Under the pieces are notes generated by a model, which saw nothing but the letters and a program-made list of their open reading frames with translations, had not been told where the DNA came from and did no database searches. Shown here piece by piece: positions 1 through 8,149 of a DNA stretch of 33,372 nt. This stretch comes from Balneolaceae bacterium (GTDB taxonomy: Bacteria > Bacteroidota > Rhodothermia > Balneolales > Balneolaceae), in assembly GCA_020832225.1 (NCBI GenBank), contig JAFIFA010000047.1, positions 1 through 33,372 of the forward strand, in the 5' to 3' direction. How positions within the stretch are numbered: position 1 is the stretch's first letter; every line of letters starts with the position of its first letter. The position numbers and the translations under genes were made by a program.

Positions 1-503
1 TCTCCGCTCTCATCTGATCCCTTATTCATCTCCGCGAATCCACCGAAAATGGATCGTGCGGGTGAGCCGGAACCTTGCCTGGCGAAGACAGATAGCTGAC
101 GGTCATCTAATCCTAATGATCCCGCCTCATTGAATGCCTTAGCTAAAGCGGCAAAACCGGAGGCCGATGAAGCGAGTCCTGCACCGGTTGGAAAGTTGTT
201 ATCGCTCTCCACATGAATTGCAGGGCGTTCACTTCCGACCATAAGGTCCGCAAAGCGTGAAACTTTATTGAGTGTTTGCCCTTCAGCTTTAGATCCATTC
301 AGAATCAGCCTGTCTTCCTTTTCTGACCGACTAAACTGAACCTTTGTTACTGTTCTTAATGCATCGAGTGTAAGTGATAGTGAACCAACTGCAGGCAAAT
401 TCTTCAATTGAGAACGCTTACCCCAGTATTTTATCAACGCAATATTCGAATGCGCAACAGCCGTCACCGGTTTTTCTGAAAACTCCGTTTTTTTTTCAGG
501 CAT
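1..503 (-). CDS. mvaD: Diphosphomevalonate decarboxylase, 5' part (gene runs off the left edge)
   Basis: Not in the ORF track because it has no stop inside the window. Translating the minus strand from ATG at 503 (MPEKKTEF...) gives about 167 residues with hallmark GHMP-kinase-superfamily features: NIALIKYWGKR near the N-terminus, VGSLSLTLDA, and the glycine/serine-rich NFPTGAGLASSASGFAALA loop that binds the phosphates of ATP. This combination is diagnostic of mevalonate diphosphate decarboxylase, which converts mevalonate-5-diphosphate to isopentenyl diphosphate in the cytoplasm. The chain continues into FARQGSGSPARSIFGGF, also conserved in the family. About the last half (family length roughly 320-340 aa) lies outside. 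It follows the TonB receptor gene on the same strand after a 91-bp gap, with no clear terminator between, so cotranscription is possible but functionally unexplained. Confidence 0.93.
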   Translation of the reverse strand, partial: MPEKKTEFSEKPVTAVAHSNIALIKYWGKRSQLKNLPAVGSLSLTLDALRTVTKVQFSRSEKEDRLILNGSKAEGQTLNKVSRFADLMVGSERPAIHVESDNNFPTGAGLASSASGFAALAKAFNEAGSLGLDDRQLSVFARQGSGSPARSIFGGFAEMNKGSDESG

Positions 504-594
504 CTAAATGGTGTTTCTTTGATAAGCCTGAAATTTACGAATCATTTCACTCTCATTGTAATGGTATGTTTACCTACTACATACAATCTATAGC

Positions 595-2832
595 CTACAG
601 ATTGATTTGAATAGAGAGGTTAACATTCCGCCCCGGTGCCGGCATAGAGTTTACGCTGAGGTGCTCTATATAGAACGTGTTCAGCATATTCTCCATACCA
701 ATCTGCATCGTTACGCTTCTGTTCAACGGCACCTGTGCAAACAGATCGAGAAGTGCGTAACCCCCTGTTTCTGTCTCCAGGCTGTTCTCTTCTGCAATTC
801 TGTTTTGTGAAGCCGCCCATCGAAACCGCCCTTCAAGCTGCACGGACTCAGATACCCTCTGCAGGGATATGTGACCTTTGAAGGGAGGTATCATCGGCAA
901 GGGCTCTTCGAGTTCCTGATGCGTGCCCAGCACATAGGCTATGGATCCGGAACCTCTCCATCGATCACTCAACCTGACAGATGCATCCACCTCGAAGCCT
1001 TTAAGAGTAGCCCGGCCCATATTCTGCATCCGCTTAAAGAGATCATCGGCCCGCAGACCGGCAATGTAGTTATCCATTTGGTTCACCCAAAGTGATAGTG
1101 ACCCGCTAACTCTTGACTGATCACTTCCCAAACGGGTAAATAGTTCTGCCTGAGTGCTGCGCTCCGGCGTCAATTCCGGATTACCGATGTAGAAAAAGCC
1201 ATCCAGAGGCTGATAGATATAGTAACCATACCGCTCCATATGATCGGGAATGCGCGTTCCGCTGCTTAGACTAAATCCGGCAGAGAGCCGGGAACTGATC
1301 TCATTTTTTGCCTTTATTCCCACCTGATAGGCCAGCGCAGTGGGTTCCAGTTCAATTTCACCATTATACTCTGCCCGGTAGGTTGCCCGTGCACTCTCAT
1401 TATTCAGCCGGTTCATACCGGCTTCACCTCTGATGTTTGTGGCAAAGGTCCACCCGGAGCCTGCAAACCAGGTGTGTGAGCCTGAAAAGATCAGGTTCTG
1501 TTGAACCACATCACCCAAATTAACCAGATACATATCTCTGACTGATGGGTCGGTGTGCTCCATCACCATATCGGCAAATGCATCAATTCGAAAACCCTCC
1601 AGAGAGAGATTAAATAGATGGTCACTCCTCGATGCACTTAGCTCGGAGGTAAATCCGGAGGTAACTGTTTCACCATACATCGGCATATACATATTACGCA
1701 TTACCTCCCTATCTCCAACATCCCGGTCGTAATCATCCATCCAGTGTTCAACCCTGTTTATGTAGAGGTTTGTGGTAATTGAGTGAACACCCGTAAAGGG
1801 ATTGCTCCAGGCATGTTCGAGGCCCCCAATGTGTGCATCTGCCCGGCGTGTATCCATGATCATCGACGGATATCCGATTTTGCCGGCAAAGTCGCCGATG
1901 TAGCGCAGATTGAACCGGTGTGATGGTGACGCTTCATAGAGAACGGAGGCCATCACATTCCCCTTCCGAAAACCTGACCCGTCTATTCGCCCTCCCCCGC
2001 CGGGCTGAAGATCTCCCGCATCGCGGAACGTGCCGGATAGCCTGAAGGCCCAATTCTCCTCTCCATGAGATAGACTCCCCTGATAGAACTGCTGGCGGCT
2101 AACCGACTGATACCCTGTCTCTGCTGATGCCCTAAAACCGCTGTTCAATGACGGCCGAACCATGGAGAAGTTCACCGATCCGCCGGGTGCCGTCTGCTTA
2201 CCGGTTCCGTTTTCAAATCCCCTGCCAATCTCTATCGACTGCAGGTTATCGGTCTCCACATATGCGGTTGCAGGATCCATTCCATCTACACAGGCCGGTG
2301 TGAGTCGCATCCCGTCGATCAAAACGTTAACCCGTCCGTCTCTGAGGCCTCGTATAACGGGATCTTTCGCCATGTTGGCACGGGTCACCATATCTAAACC
2401 GGAGATTCCCGACATGTGATCCTCAACAGATCTGGTTTTTGAGCTACCATAGATACCACTATGCTGCATTTGATTACGGTCTGCAGTTATAAGCAGCTCC
2501 TCACCCCGAAACTGTACAGGGACAAGTGCGATCTCCAGCTTTCCATGGCAACTGCAAACCTCACTCAATGGGATCCGTTTACCTGAAAATCCGATGTGGG
2601 AAACCGTCAGATAACTATCCGCTTCCTCAATCTGCAGCTCGAACAGGCCGTTCTTATCTGTTATTGTACCCGACGTTCCATGTTCAGACTGAACATGGAC
2701 ACCGGGGATGCTCTCCCCGGTATGCGCGTGTTTTACCACGCCCTTTATGATTTCATTTAAATTACTGCTCATTACCGCAGCAGGCAGTGACAGCAGTAAA
2801 AGAGTGATCAATATTGCATTCCTAAATTTCAT
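595..2832 (-). CDS. TonB-dependent outer-membrane receptor, OprC/NosA-like, probable copper uptake
   Basis: A 745-aa outer-membrane receptor. The ORF track starts at a TTG (2844), but ATG at 2832 is preceded by a good GGGAGAG ribosome site and opens a clean signal peptide (MKFRNAILITLLLLSLPAAV). Domains in order: CarboxypepD_reg-like beta-sandwich (about residues 30-110), plug (about 130-220, with DPVIRGLRDGRVNVLIDGMR), then a 22-strand-type barrel ending in the aromatic-poor NLSIQINL. The plug carries ACVDGMDPATAYVE. The CxxxM followed by DP-T-Y resembles the metal-binding plug segment of the copper importer OprC, so copper is the best substrate guess; the second half of the OprC site (HxM in a barrel loop) was not found with certainty. 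It is the last gene of a three-gene unit with a His/Met-rich lipoprotein (17 bp upstream) and a small Cys protein, which fits metal handling. Confidence 0.85.
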   Translation of the reverse strand: MKFRNAILITLLLLSLPAAVMSSNLNEIIKGVVKHAHTGESIPGVHVQSEHGTSGTITDKNGLFELQIEEADSYLTVSHIGFSGKRIPLSEVCSCHGKLEIALVPVQFRGEELLITADRNQMQHSGIYGSSKTRSVEDHMSGISGLDMVTRANMAKDPVIRGLRDGRVNVLIDGMRLTPACVDGMDPATAYVETDNLQSIEIGRGFENGTGKQTAPGGSVNFSMVRPSLNSGFRASAETGYQSVSRQQFYQGSLSHGEENWAFRLSGTFRDAGDLQPGGGGRIDGSGFRKGNVMASVLYEASPSHRFNLRYIGDFAGKIGYPSMIMDTRRADAHIGGLEHAWSNPFTGVHSITTNLYINRVEHWMDDYDRDVGDREVMRNMYMPMYGETVTSGFTSELSASRSDHLFNLSLEGFRIDAFADMVMEHTDPSVRDMYLVNLGDVVQQNLIFSGSHTWFAGSGWTFATNIRGEAGMNRLNNESARATYRAEYNGEIELEPTALAYQVGIKAKNEISSRLSAGFSLSSGTRIPDHMERYGYYIYQPLDGFFYIGNPELTPERSTQAELFTRLGSDQSRVSGSLSLWVNQMDNYIAGLRADDLFKRMQNMGRATLKGFEVDASVRLSDRWRGSGSIAYVLGTHQELEEPLPMIPPFKGHISLQRVSESVQLEGRFRWAASQNRIAEENSLETETGGYALLDLFAQVPLNRSVTMQIGMENMLNTFYIEHLSVNSMPAPGRNVNLSIQINL

Positions 2833-2849
2833 AATCTCTCCCAATATCT

Positions 2850-3653
2850 CTAAAAGTCGATTTCAAAAGCCTGCTGATCGATCTCAACTCCATCAATCTC
2901 CAGATCGAAACGAAGCTCCCAGTCGCCGGTCATGTTAAAGTTGACCTGACCGATGTAGAATCCATTCTCCTCATGAACCGGGGAGACATTATTGCTTGAC
3001 CCGTGATCCATCGACGGCATCCACGGTTCAAACTCCATGTTGGCGTTCAGCACCGGCGGAAAGTTCATCATCGACTCCCGCTTGTGGAGAGCTACTATCA
3101 GTTCATTCATCCCTACGGAGGGGGCTTTGGGCCCGACCAGCGTCAGCACATATCGTGACTCATCCTCTGTCATAAAGGTTTTTACACGATTGGAAGGCTC
3201 CACATCTATTTCGATGATTCCATTTGCTTCAAAACCGGTGTGCGCCTGATCGTGAATGGTGAGCTGAAGCTCCCAGGTGCCCATATCGCCTGATGGCATG
3301 GTAAAGATTGCCCAGCCGTGATAGAGATTGTACTCATCATCCCTGTGATGTCCCGGCTCCCCATACGGTGAAGCATGGGAGTGGTGCTCCATATCCATCA
3401 TTGTGTTGAAGTGAAAATGGAGGTTTTCAATCGGTGCTCCATCCTCGTGCACCTCGAACCAGATATCGTTATATCCAACTTCAAGAGGCCGATCTGTGTA
3501 GGCGATCACCGTTACATCATTATCTGTAAACTCACCGATCTTCATCAGATCCGGTTCATTTATGGTCTCGTTGCTGTTTAAGTCGCTGCATGCAGATGTT
3601 AGTACGACTAATAGAAGTATTGCAAAAACAGGTAGTCTTCTAATTGTTTCCAT
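2850..3653 (-). CDS. His/Met-rich lipoprotein with two YtkA/FixH-like domains
   Basis: A 267-aa lipoprotein: the signal peptide METIRRLPVFAILLLVVLTSAC ends in a lipobox with Cys22. Two similar beta-sandwich units follow. In the first (about 40-150) a stretch rich in His and Met (MMDMEHHSHASPYGEPGHHRDD) is followed by GTWELQLTIHD. In the second (about 165-267), MEFEPWMPSMDHGSS is followed by GFYIGQVNFNMTGDWELRFDLEI. The pattern 'Met/His loop, then G-x-Y-x-x-x-V-x-F-x-M-x-G-x-W-E-L' is typical of YtkA/FixH-like domains, often found beside copper and cytochrome-oxidase genes. The loops could bind Cu, which is inference. The gene lies between the small Cys protein and the TonB receptor on the same strand, so it is probably the periplasmic partner of that receptor. 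Confidence 0.75.
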   Translation of the reverse strand: METIRRLPVFAILLLVVLTSACSDLNSNETINEPDLMKIGEFTDNDVTVIAYTDRPLEVGYNDIWFEVHEDGAPIENLHFHFNTMMDMEHHSHASPYGEPGHHRDDEYNLYHGWAIFTMPSGDMGTWELQLTIHDQAHTGFEANGIIEIDVEPSNRVKTFMTEDESRYVLTLVGPKAPSVGMNELIVALHKRESMMNFPPVLNANMEFEPWMPSMDHGSSNNVSPVHEENGFYIGQVNFNMTGDWELRFDLEIDGVEIDQQAFEIDF

Positions 3654-3800
3654 TGTGTATAAGCTGTTTGAATAATCAATTGATCTCTATATCCAGTCTT
3701 AAGCGCATAATTACTCAATCCGGAATGGATAGAGTCTGCCCTTAGTGGTGAGAATTGTTAAGCAGACGGCATTCGTCTGATTTTAGAAGGTGGGTTTCAA

Positions 3801-4163
3801 TCAGCTTATACGCGGAGGGGGGAGATCAATCAGGCTCCAAACCGTGGCAACCTTTTGTTTACAAAAGGGTTGATGTTCTGAGCCAACTACTGCCGCAAAC
3901 GGCACTCGATCAACTTTAGCCAATATGGTCCCGGGATAGTAGTCTGTCAGAGTTCGAAAGTTTTCAGACTGCCTCTCTTGCTTTTCAAGCTGGTTGGTTA
4001 GATAGCAGATACCGTCACAATCTGATTCCGGAACGTTTCGGTTTTCACAAAACAGCTCCATGATGCTCTCTTGGAACAGGTGATACTCAATCAGTGGCAG
4101 CACCGGCTGAATGGCGCCAACCATAAATGCGAGAAGCAATATTTGTGAGTAGAGAACTTTCAT
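3801..4163 (-). CDS. Small exported protein with C...CxGxCYL motif, first gene of the copper-type operon
   Basis: A 120-aa protein. The ORF track begins at a TTG (4190); ATG at 4163 is the better start because it directly opens a hydrophobic N-terminus (MKVLYSQILLLAFMVGAIQP) that can serve as signal peptide or membrane anchor. The mature part has three cysteines in a tight pattern (Cys39, then DCDGICYL with Cys49 and Cys53) followed by a charged helix. Small proteins of this shape are familiar from Bacteroidota upstream of metal-related TonB receptors, but I know of no assigned function. The three cysteines make metal (copper) binding a reasonable hypothesis. The C-terminus has one more Cys and a proline-rich tail (LPPPRIS). 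It is the promoter-proximal gene of the unit, 147 bp before the lipoprotein. Confidence 0.65.
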   Translation of the reverse strand: MKVLYSQILLLAFMVGAIQPVLPLIEYHLFQESIMELFCENRNVPESDCDGICYLTNQLEKQERQSENFRTLTDYYPGTILAKVDRVPFAAVVGSEHQPFCKQKVATVWSLIDLPPPRIS

Positions 4164-4379
4164 ACCTAATGATAACAGAATGTTGCTCAAAAATAAACGG
4201 TATTATTATTTAAACAACCGTTTTAAGATGGCATTGTCTGAATATAAGAATATTTAAGACAAAATAAGCTTATTATTATTCATATAAGCGTTTAAAGTTC
4301 TATTTGATCGTATTTTTCTTGGTTTTTATTAAAGATAAAAATATCTTTTATTTTCATTACATCAAATCAATCCCCTCTA
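4164..4379. promoter_or_regulatory. A/T-rich divergent promoter region with palindromes
   Basis: The region separates the minus-strand copper-type operon from the plus-strand 604-aa gene and must hold promoters for both. It is strongly A/T-rich. Visible symmetric elements are AAACGG (4195-4200) facing CCGTTT (4218-4223) across 17 nt, and a perfect 12-bp palindrome AATAAGCTTATT (4263-4274). Either could be an operator for a metal-responsive regulator; neither matches a regulator site that I recognise. No regulator gene is adjacent. Confidence 0.35.
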
Positions 4380-6194
4380 ATGACAGTTCAGCAACCACAC
4401 CAGTTTCACATCCCCGTTATGGGTACCGGCCACTCCATCGACAGCCCGATCCGGGTTGCCCATCTTGGCATCAGTTCCGTTATCTCCGTGGTGGACGACC
4501 TCTTATGCGAAAAAATCCGAAAGCACTATTCCAAGGAGTTTAACCTGCCATATAAGAATATTGCACGTTCCAGGGCAGATGGCCGGGCAGAACGAATAAC
4601 CGTCTACCTAAATACCGTTCAGAAGATTGTTGAGCAGAAGTTTGAGAGCTTGAAGGAGTGCTCCTTCTACAGCAATAGCGAGAAAGACCGCTACTTCAAA
4701 TTGCTTCCTAAATCTAATCCGTTGCGAAAACTGTATGATAAGCTCTCGACATTGAATGATGAGAGTGAACGTAAGAGGCTAACAGAACAGCTGACCAAGC
4801 TGATGAGACCCGGCGAAATCGAGGTCAACATCATGGCCAAAGTGGATGCGCTGAAACTCGACAGCGACGATCAGCCGATGAGTGCCGAATTCTCAGATGC
4901 GAGTGCTGCACTGCGGGGCTTTGCAAATAGCGACCTCACCTCAAGTGTGGTATTATCAGCAGGGTTTAACCCACGACTCTACAGCTACATCTCGGAGTTT
5001 AAGGATTTCTATCGCGATAGCGCCGGAGAGATCAAAAAGAAGGTTATTCTGAAAGTAAGCGATTTTCGATCCGCACTGATTCAGGGCAAATTTTTGGCCA
5101 AAAAGGGAATTGAAGTTGCCGAATTCCGAATTGAGTCCGGACTCAATTGCGGAGGTCACGCCTTTGCATCCGACGGACATCTTATGCCCGTACTTCTTCA
5201 GGAGTTCAGGGAGAAACGGTCTCAGCTTGTTGATACATTCAGCCCTCTAATCAAAAATTATTATGAATTGGAAGGCTTGGACTACCCAGAGCTCTCCGAT
5301 GAAGAGATATCACCAAAAATCACCGTTCAGGGAGGCATTGGAACCCATGGTGAAATGCGCCGGCTTCTCGACGATTTTGAGATGGATGGGACAGGGTGGG
5401 GGAGTCCGTTTCTGCTGGTGCCCGAAGCGACATGCGTGGATGATTTCACATCAAAACTGTTGGCCAGTGCCGCAGAGAAGGATCTCTATCTGAGTAACGT
5501 CTCTCCGCTCGGCGTTCCGTTCAACAACATTCGGGGATCGGGTTCTGAAATCCACACCCGGGAGCTGATTGAAAAGGAGAAGCCCGGATCCAAATGTCCG
5601 AAAGGATTCCTGGTCTCCAACACAGAATTTACTGATAACCCGATCTGTACCGCATCTGCACAGTATCAGCTTCTCAAGATCAATCAGATTCGGGAAAGTG
5701 AAACGCTAAGCGGTGAGGAGAAGAAGAACCAAACCGAACGGGTGATGGAGAAAACCTGTCTCTGCACCAATCTTGGAACGGGATCGCTGATACGTCTTGG
5801 TATCACAAAGCCCTCATACGGGCGTCAGGCTATCTGCCCCGGGCCCAACATCGTCTGGTTCACCAGGGAGTACTCTCTGGATGAGATGGTCGACCACATC
5901 TATGGGCGCAGGGAGTCGCTTGTGCCCGATGAGAGGCCACACATGTTTGCCAAAGAGCTGACCATGTATGTTGACTATCTTGAGGAACTGGCTGATCAGA
6001 TAGATGATGGTGACAAAGGCGGACAGAATAAGCTCCAAAAAATTCGGAAGAATCTGGAGTCGGGTATGGAACTCTGCCTCGAAATTTCAGACAGGGAGCC
6101 CTACACCGGGGAGAATATCGAGTCGCTGAGGGGAGCCGTTTTTACTCAGAGAGTGAGGTTATCCGCTATTTTCGAAGATTCCCTGGTTCCATAA
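4380..6194 (+). CDS. Uncharacterised conserved protein with nitronate-monooxygenase-like (FMN TIM-barrel) motifs
   Basis: 604 aa, no signal peptide. The N-terminus (IPVMGTGHSIDSPIRVAHLGISSVISVV) resembles the start of FMN-dependent TIM barrels of the nitronate monooxygenase/FabK group ('API..M.G.STP.LA.AV..AG'). Around residue 254 it has GLNCGGHAFA after GIEVAEFRIES, comparable to the family's 'A..V.A.G.EAGGH' segment that carries the active-site His. Around residue 318 it has GGIGTHGEMRRLL followed by GTGWGSPFLLVPEA, comparable to the phosphate-binding 'GGI....... A..GA.GV..GT.F'. A helical insert (about 60-150) and a Cys-containing C-terminal part (CPKGF, NPICTASAQYQ, KTCLCTNLG, ICPGPN) are not normal for the family. 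I recall close homologues annotated only as hypothetical. The start lacks a Shine-Dalgarno. It faces the Moco cluster convergently with a 41-bp gap. Substrate and the role of the cysteines are unknown. Confidence 0.6.
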   Translation: MTVQQPHQFHIPVMGTGHSIDSPIRVAHLGISSVISVVDDLLCEKIRKHYSKEFNLPYKNIARSRADGRAERITVYLNTVQKIVEQKFESLKECSFYSNSEKDRYFKLLPKSNPLRKLYDKLSTLNDESERKRLTEQLTKLMRPGEIEVNIMAKVDALKLDSDDQPMSAEFSDASAALRGFANSDLTSSVVLSAGFNPRLYSYISEFKDFYRDSAGEIKKKVILKVSDFRSALIQGKFLAKKGIEVAEFRIESGLNCGGHAFASDGHLMPVLLQEFREKRSQLVDTFSPLIKNYYELEGLDYPELSDEEISPKITVQGGIGTHGEMRRLLDDFEMDGTGWGSPFLLVPEATCVDDFTSKLLASAAEKDLYLSNVSPLGVPFNNIRGSGSEIHTRELIEKEKPGSKCPKGFLVSNTEFTDNPICTASAQYQLLKINQIRESETLSGEEKKNQTERVMEKTCLCTNLGTGSLIRLGITKPSYGRQAICPGPNIVWFTREYSLDEMVDHIYGRRESLVPDERPHMFAKELTMYVDYLEELADQIDDGDKGGQNKLQKIRKNLESGMELCLEISDREPYTGENIESLRGAVFTQRVRLSAIFEDSLVP

Positions 6195-6235
6195 GTTGAA
6201 AAGCACGTTTTTTTGTATAGGGTTTGAGGCTGGGT

Positions 6236-6688
6236 TCAATCTGAAGAGATCTCCCCTCCCTTCCAAACAGCCTCTCCCTCATCATCAAAAAACTCTTTCT
6301 TCCAGATCGGCACATCCTGTTTGATCTGTTCAATGATTGCCAGAACCGCTTGGGTTGACTCCTTCCGGTGTGGCGTACTTACCGCCACAATCATCGATAC
6401 CTCTCCAACCGGCACCTCACCCGTTTTGTGAAAAATGGCCGCAGCTCCAAGAGGATACTCTTTCATTGCCCGATTCAGAATCACTTCGCACTGTGAAAGC
6501 GCCATCTCATCGTAGCTGTCGTAGCTAAGCAGAGTTACGCTTTTGCCGCTGTCGTGATTTCGGGTCACCCCTTCAAACAGGTTAACCGCTCCACAGTGAT
6601 CACGCCTCACAAACTTCGAAATCTCTTCAAGCGCCGGTAGTTCACCACCAATCTGGATCCAGATGTTTTCAGTTTTCTTGTGATGCAT
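6236..6688 (-). CDS. moaE: Molybdopterin synthase catalytic subunit MoaE
   Basis: Transfers sulfur from the MoaD C-terminus onto cPMP to make molybdopterin. The ORF in the track reaches 6787, but residues 1-33 of that version are encoded by a low-complexity purine-rich stretch. Starting at the internal ATG 6688 (MHHKKTENIWIQIGG) gives 150 aa, the usual MoaE length. Family features: GAVNLFEGVTRNHDSGKSV (substrate loop), LSYDSYDEMA, HKTGEVPVGEVSMIVAVSTPHRKE, and the catalytic-lysine region QDVPIWKKEFF near the C-terminus. No clear Shine-Dalgarno is visible before 6688; ATG at codon 18 of the long ORF is an alternative. It is the last gene of a minus-strand moaD-moaA-moaE unit. Confidence 0.95.
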   Translation of the reverse strand: MHHKKTENIWIQIGGELPALEEISKFVRRDHCGAVNLFEGVTRNHDSGKSVTLLSYDSYDEMALSQCEVILNRAMKEYPLGAAAIFHKTGEVPVGEVSMIVAVSTPHRKESTQAVLAIIEQIKQDVPIWKKEFFDDEGEAVWKGGEISSD

Positions 6689-6738
6689 ATGAATTAATTT
6701 CGGACCAATTAAACTATTGGAGCGTTGATAAACCATCT

Positions 6739-6785
6739 TCCACTCACCCTCTCTCCCATTCTCCCACTCCCAAACTTCACCCACC
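6739..6785. repeat. Low-complexity C/T-rich (G/A-rich on minus) spacer between moaA and moaE
   Basis: The plus strand is built from variations of 'ctcccattctcccactccc'; on the minus strand this is a near-pure purine run. In frame with moaE it would encode an unlikely peptide rich in E, G and W, which argues that it is non-coding spacer. Similar degenerate stretches occur as intergenic repeats in Bacteroidota genomes (from memory). Confidence 0.45.
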
Positions 6786-7742
6786 AATCGTAACCATACT
6801 CCGATTCTCCTGCTTGGCGATGTTAAACCGCCCTGCGTGGCTCGGTTTTTTTTCGAGTATCACCTGGCGAATGATTGGCTCCGGATCTTCCCCGTTCCTC
6901 AGCGGAGTGAGCAGGTCCGTTTCGTCGGTGGAAAAGAGGCAGTTTTTCATAGCACCATTTGCAAGCAGCCTGATCCGGTTGCAGCTTCCGCAGAAATGCT
7001 CTGTCATGGAGCTGATAATCCCGAACTGTCCTGCAAAACCGGGCACCTGATAGTGCTTTGTTGTGTCGTGCGGGCCGTCGGTGAGTTTATCGAAATCAAA
7101 CTCCTCCCCGATCCGCTCCTTCATCTCCGCCAACGGCACCATTTTATCATCATCCCAGCGATTGCCGTCAAATGGCATAAACTCAATAAACCGGATGATG
7201 ATGGGCAAATCTTTGGTCCAGCGCACAAAATCGATCAGCTCATCCTCATTCATGTTGCGCATCACCACCACATTCACCTTCACCTCAAACCCCTCATCCA
7301 CAAGCAGTTTGATGTTCTTAATCACCTTCTCAAAGCCGGTGCGGCGGGTTATCATTGCGAACCGCTCGGGGATGAGTGTATCGAGGCTAACATTGATCTT
7401 GAGCAGGCCGTGATCCTTCAAATTCCGGATATGTCGGTCTATCAGTATGCCGTTGGTTGTCATCGAGAGCTCAACATCCCTGCCGGCAAGGTGCTCCAGA
7501 ATAGTATTGAAATCTTTTCGCACAAGCGGCTCACCGCCGGTCAGCCTCACTTTGACGACCCCCAGCTCAATAAAACGGTCGATAAGAGTCAGCAGCTCAT
7601 CCGTGGTGCAGAGCTCCTCCTTTGGGGTCCAGTCTGGATTTTCGGGCATGCAGTAGCGGCAGCGGAGGTTGCATTTCTCAATCAGGGAGACCCGCAGATA
7701 GTTGTGAATTCGGCCATGTTTGTCGATCAGGGGTTCATTCAT
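6777..7742 (-). CDS. moaA: GTP 3',8-cyclase MoaA (radical SAM)
   Basis: First step of Moco synthesis: rearrangement of GTP to 3',8-cyclo-7,8-dihydro-GTP, with MoaC completing cPMP. The start is ATG 7742, not 7811 as in the ORF track: it lies one base after the moaD stop and is preceded by a strong CAGGGGGATGAG ribosome site, giving 321 aa. Radical-SAM cluster: CNLRCRYC (Cys24, 28, 31) after RVSLIEK, then RLTGGEPL and SMTTNGI. The C-terminal second 4Fe-4S cluster is HFCGSCNRIRLL with a third Cys in MKNCLFS. The chain ends in the conserved double glycine (MVTIGG), which MoaA needs for activity. All key residues are present, so the enzyme should be functional. Confidence 0.97.
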   Translation of the reverse strand: MNEPLIDKHGRIHNYLRVSLIEKCNLRCRYCMPENPDWTPKEELCTTDELLTLIDRFIELGVVKVRLTGGEPLVRKDFNTILEHLAGRDVELSMTTNGILIDRHIRNLKDHGLLKINVSLDTLIPERFAMITRRTGFEKVIKNIKLLVDEGFEVKVNVVVMRNMNEDELIDFVRWTKDLPIIIRFIEFMPFDGNRWDDDKMVPLAEMKERIGEEFDFDKLTDGPHDTTKHYQVPGFAGQFGIISSMTEHFCGSCNRIRLLANGAMKNCLFSTDETDLLTPLRNGEDPEPIIRQVILEKKPSHAGRFNIAKQENRSMVTIGG

Positions 7743-7743
7743 C

Positions 7744-8022
7744 TCATCCCCCTGATACCGGTGTGATAAAAGCCACTTCATCCCCATCATGAATAACAGT
7801 AAATGGTTCAACGTACGATTGATTAACCGCCAGCCTCACGTGTTTCTTCATTCGGTTCAGTTCATCAAACTCTTTGGCAAGTTGACTGATCAGCTCAGCA
7901 CCCGTAATACCGGATGGAAGCGTGATCGTTTCAGACCTGACCCCTCTCTTTTCAGCCAGCTGGCTGAACCATCTCAGCTCAGCTTCAATCGTCTTCAATT
8001 CCGCTTTTACAGCTCTGTCCAT
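7744..8022 (-). CDS. moaD: Molybdopterin synthase sulfur-carrier subunit MoaD
   Basis: 92 aa with a ubiquitin-like fold pattern: ELRWFSQLAEKRGVRSETITLP for the first hairpin and VNQSYVEPFTVIHDGDEVAFITPVSGG at the end. The C-terminal Gly-Gly is adenylated by MoeB and then thiocarboxylated; MoaE uses that sulfur. About 14 extra residues precede the usual start (MDRAVKAELKTIEA), and no better internal start exists. The stop codon is separated from the moaA start by one base, so the two are translationally linked. moaD is the first gene of the minus-strand moaD-moaA-moaE operon and diverges from moaCB. Confidence 0.93.
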   Translation of the reverse strand: MDRAVKAELKTIEAELRWFSQLAEKRGVRSETITLPSGITGAELISQLAKEFDELNRMKKHVRLAVNQSYVEPFTVIHDGDEVAFITPVSGG

Positions 8023-8038
8023 CTTGCTACCTTAACTG

Positions 8039-8096
8039 TTGGTGAACCAATCTTTTAATACTTTATTCCAATGATGAAGATGTCAAAAGTTTGGTT
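8039..8096. promoter_or_regulatory. Inverted repeat in the moaD/moaCB divergent promoter
   Basis: The 127-bp divergent gap contains AACCAATCTTTT (8045-8056) facing AAAAGTTTGGTT (8085-8096), pairing at 10 of 12 positions across 28 nt. The left arm is also half of a shorter inverted repeat TTGGTGAACCAA (8039-8050). Such an arrangement could be an operator controlling both Moco operons, or a coincidence of A/T-rich DNA. It does not match the ModE box or a Moco riboswitch as I know them. Confidence 0.3.
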
Positions 8097-8149
8097 GTTT
8101 GCAAAGCTCTGTCTCCAATCAACCTTTAACATGAATATCCCTTGCTGAG

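Noticed and set aside
6837-7766. 309-aa plus-strand ORF
   Set aside because: It lies wholly antisense to moaA, a certain gene, and its translation shows no domain; it is a codon-bias shadow.
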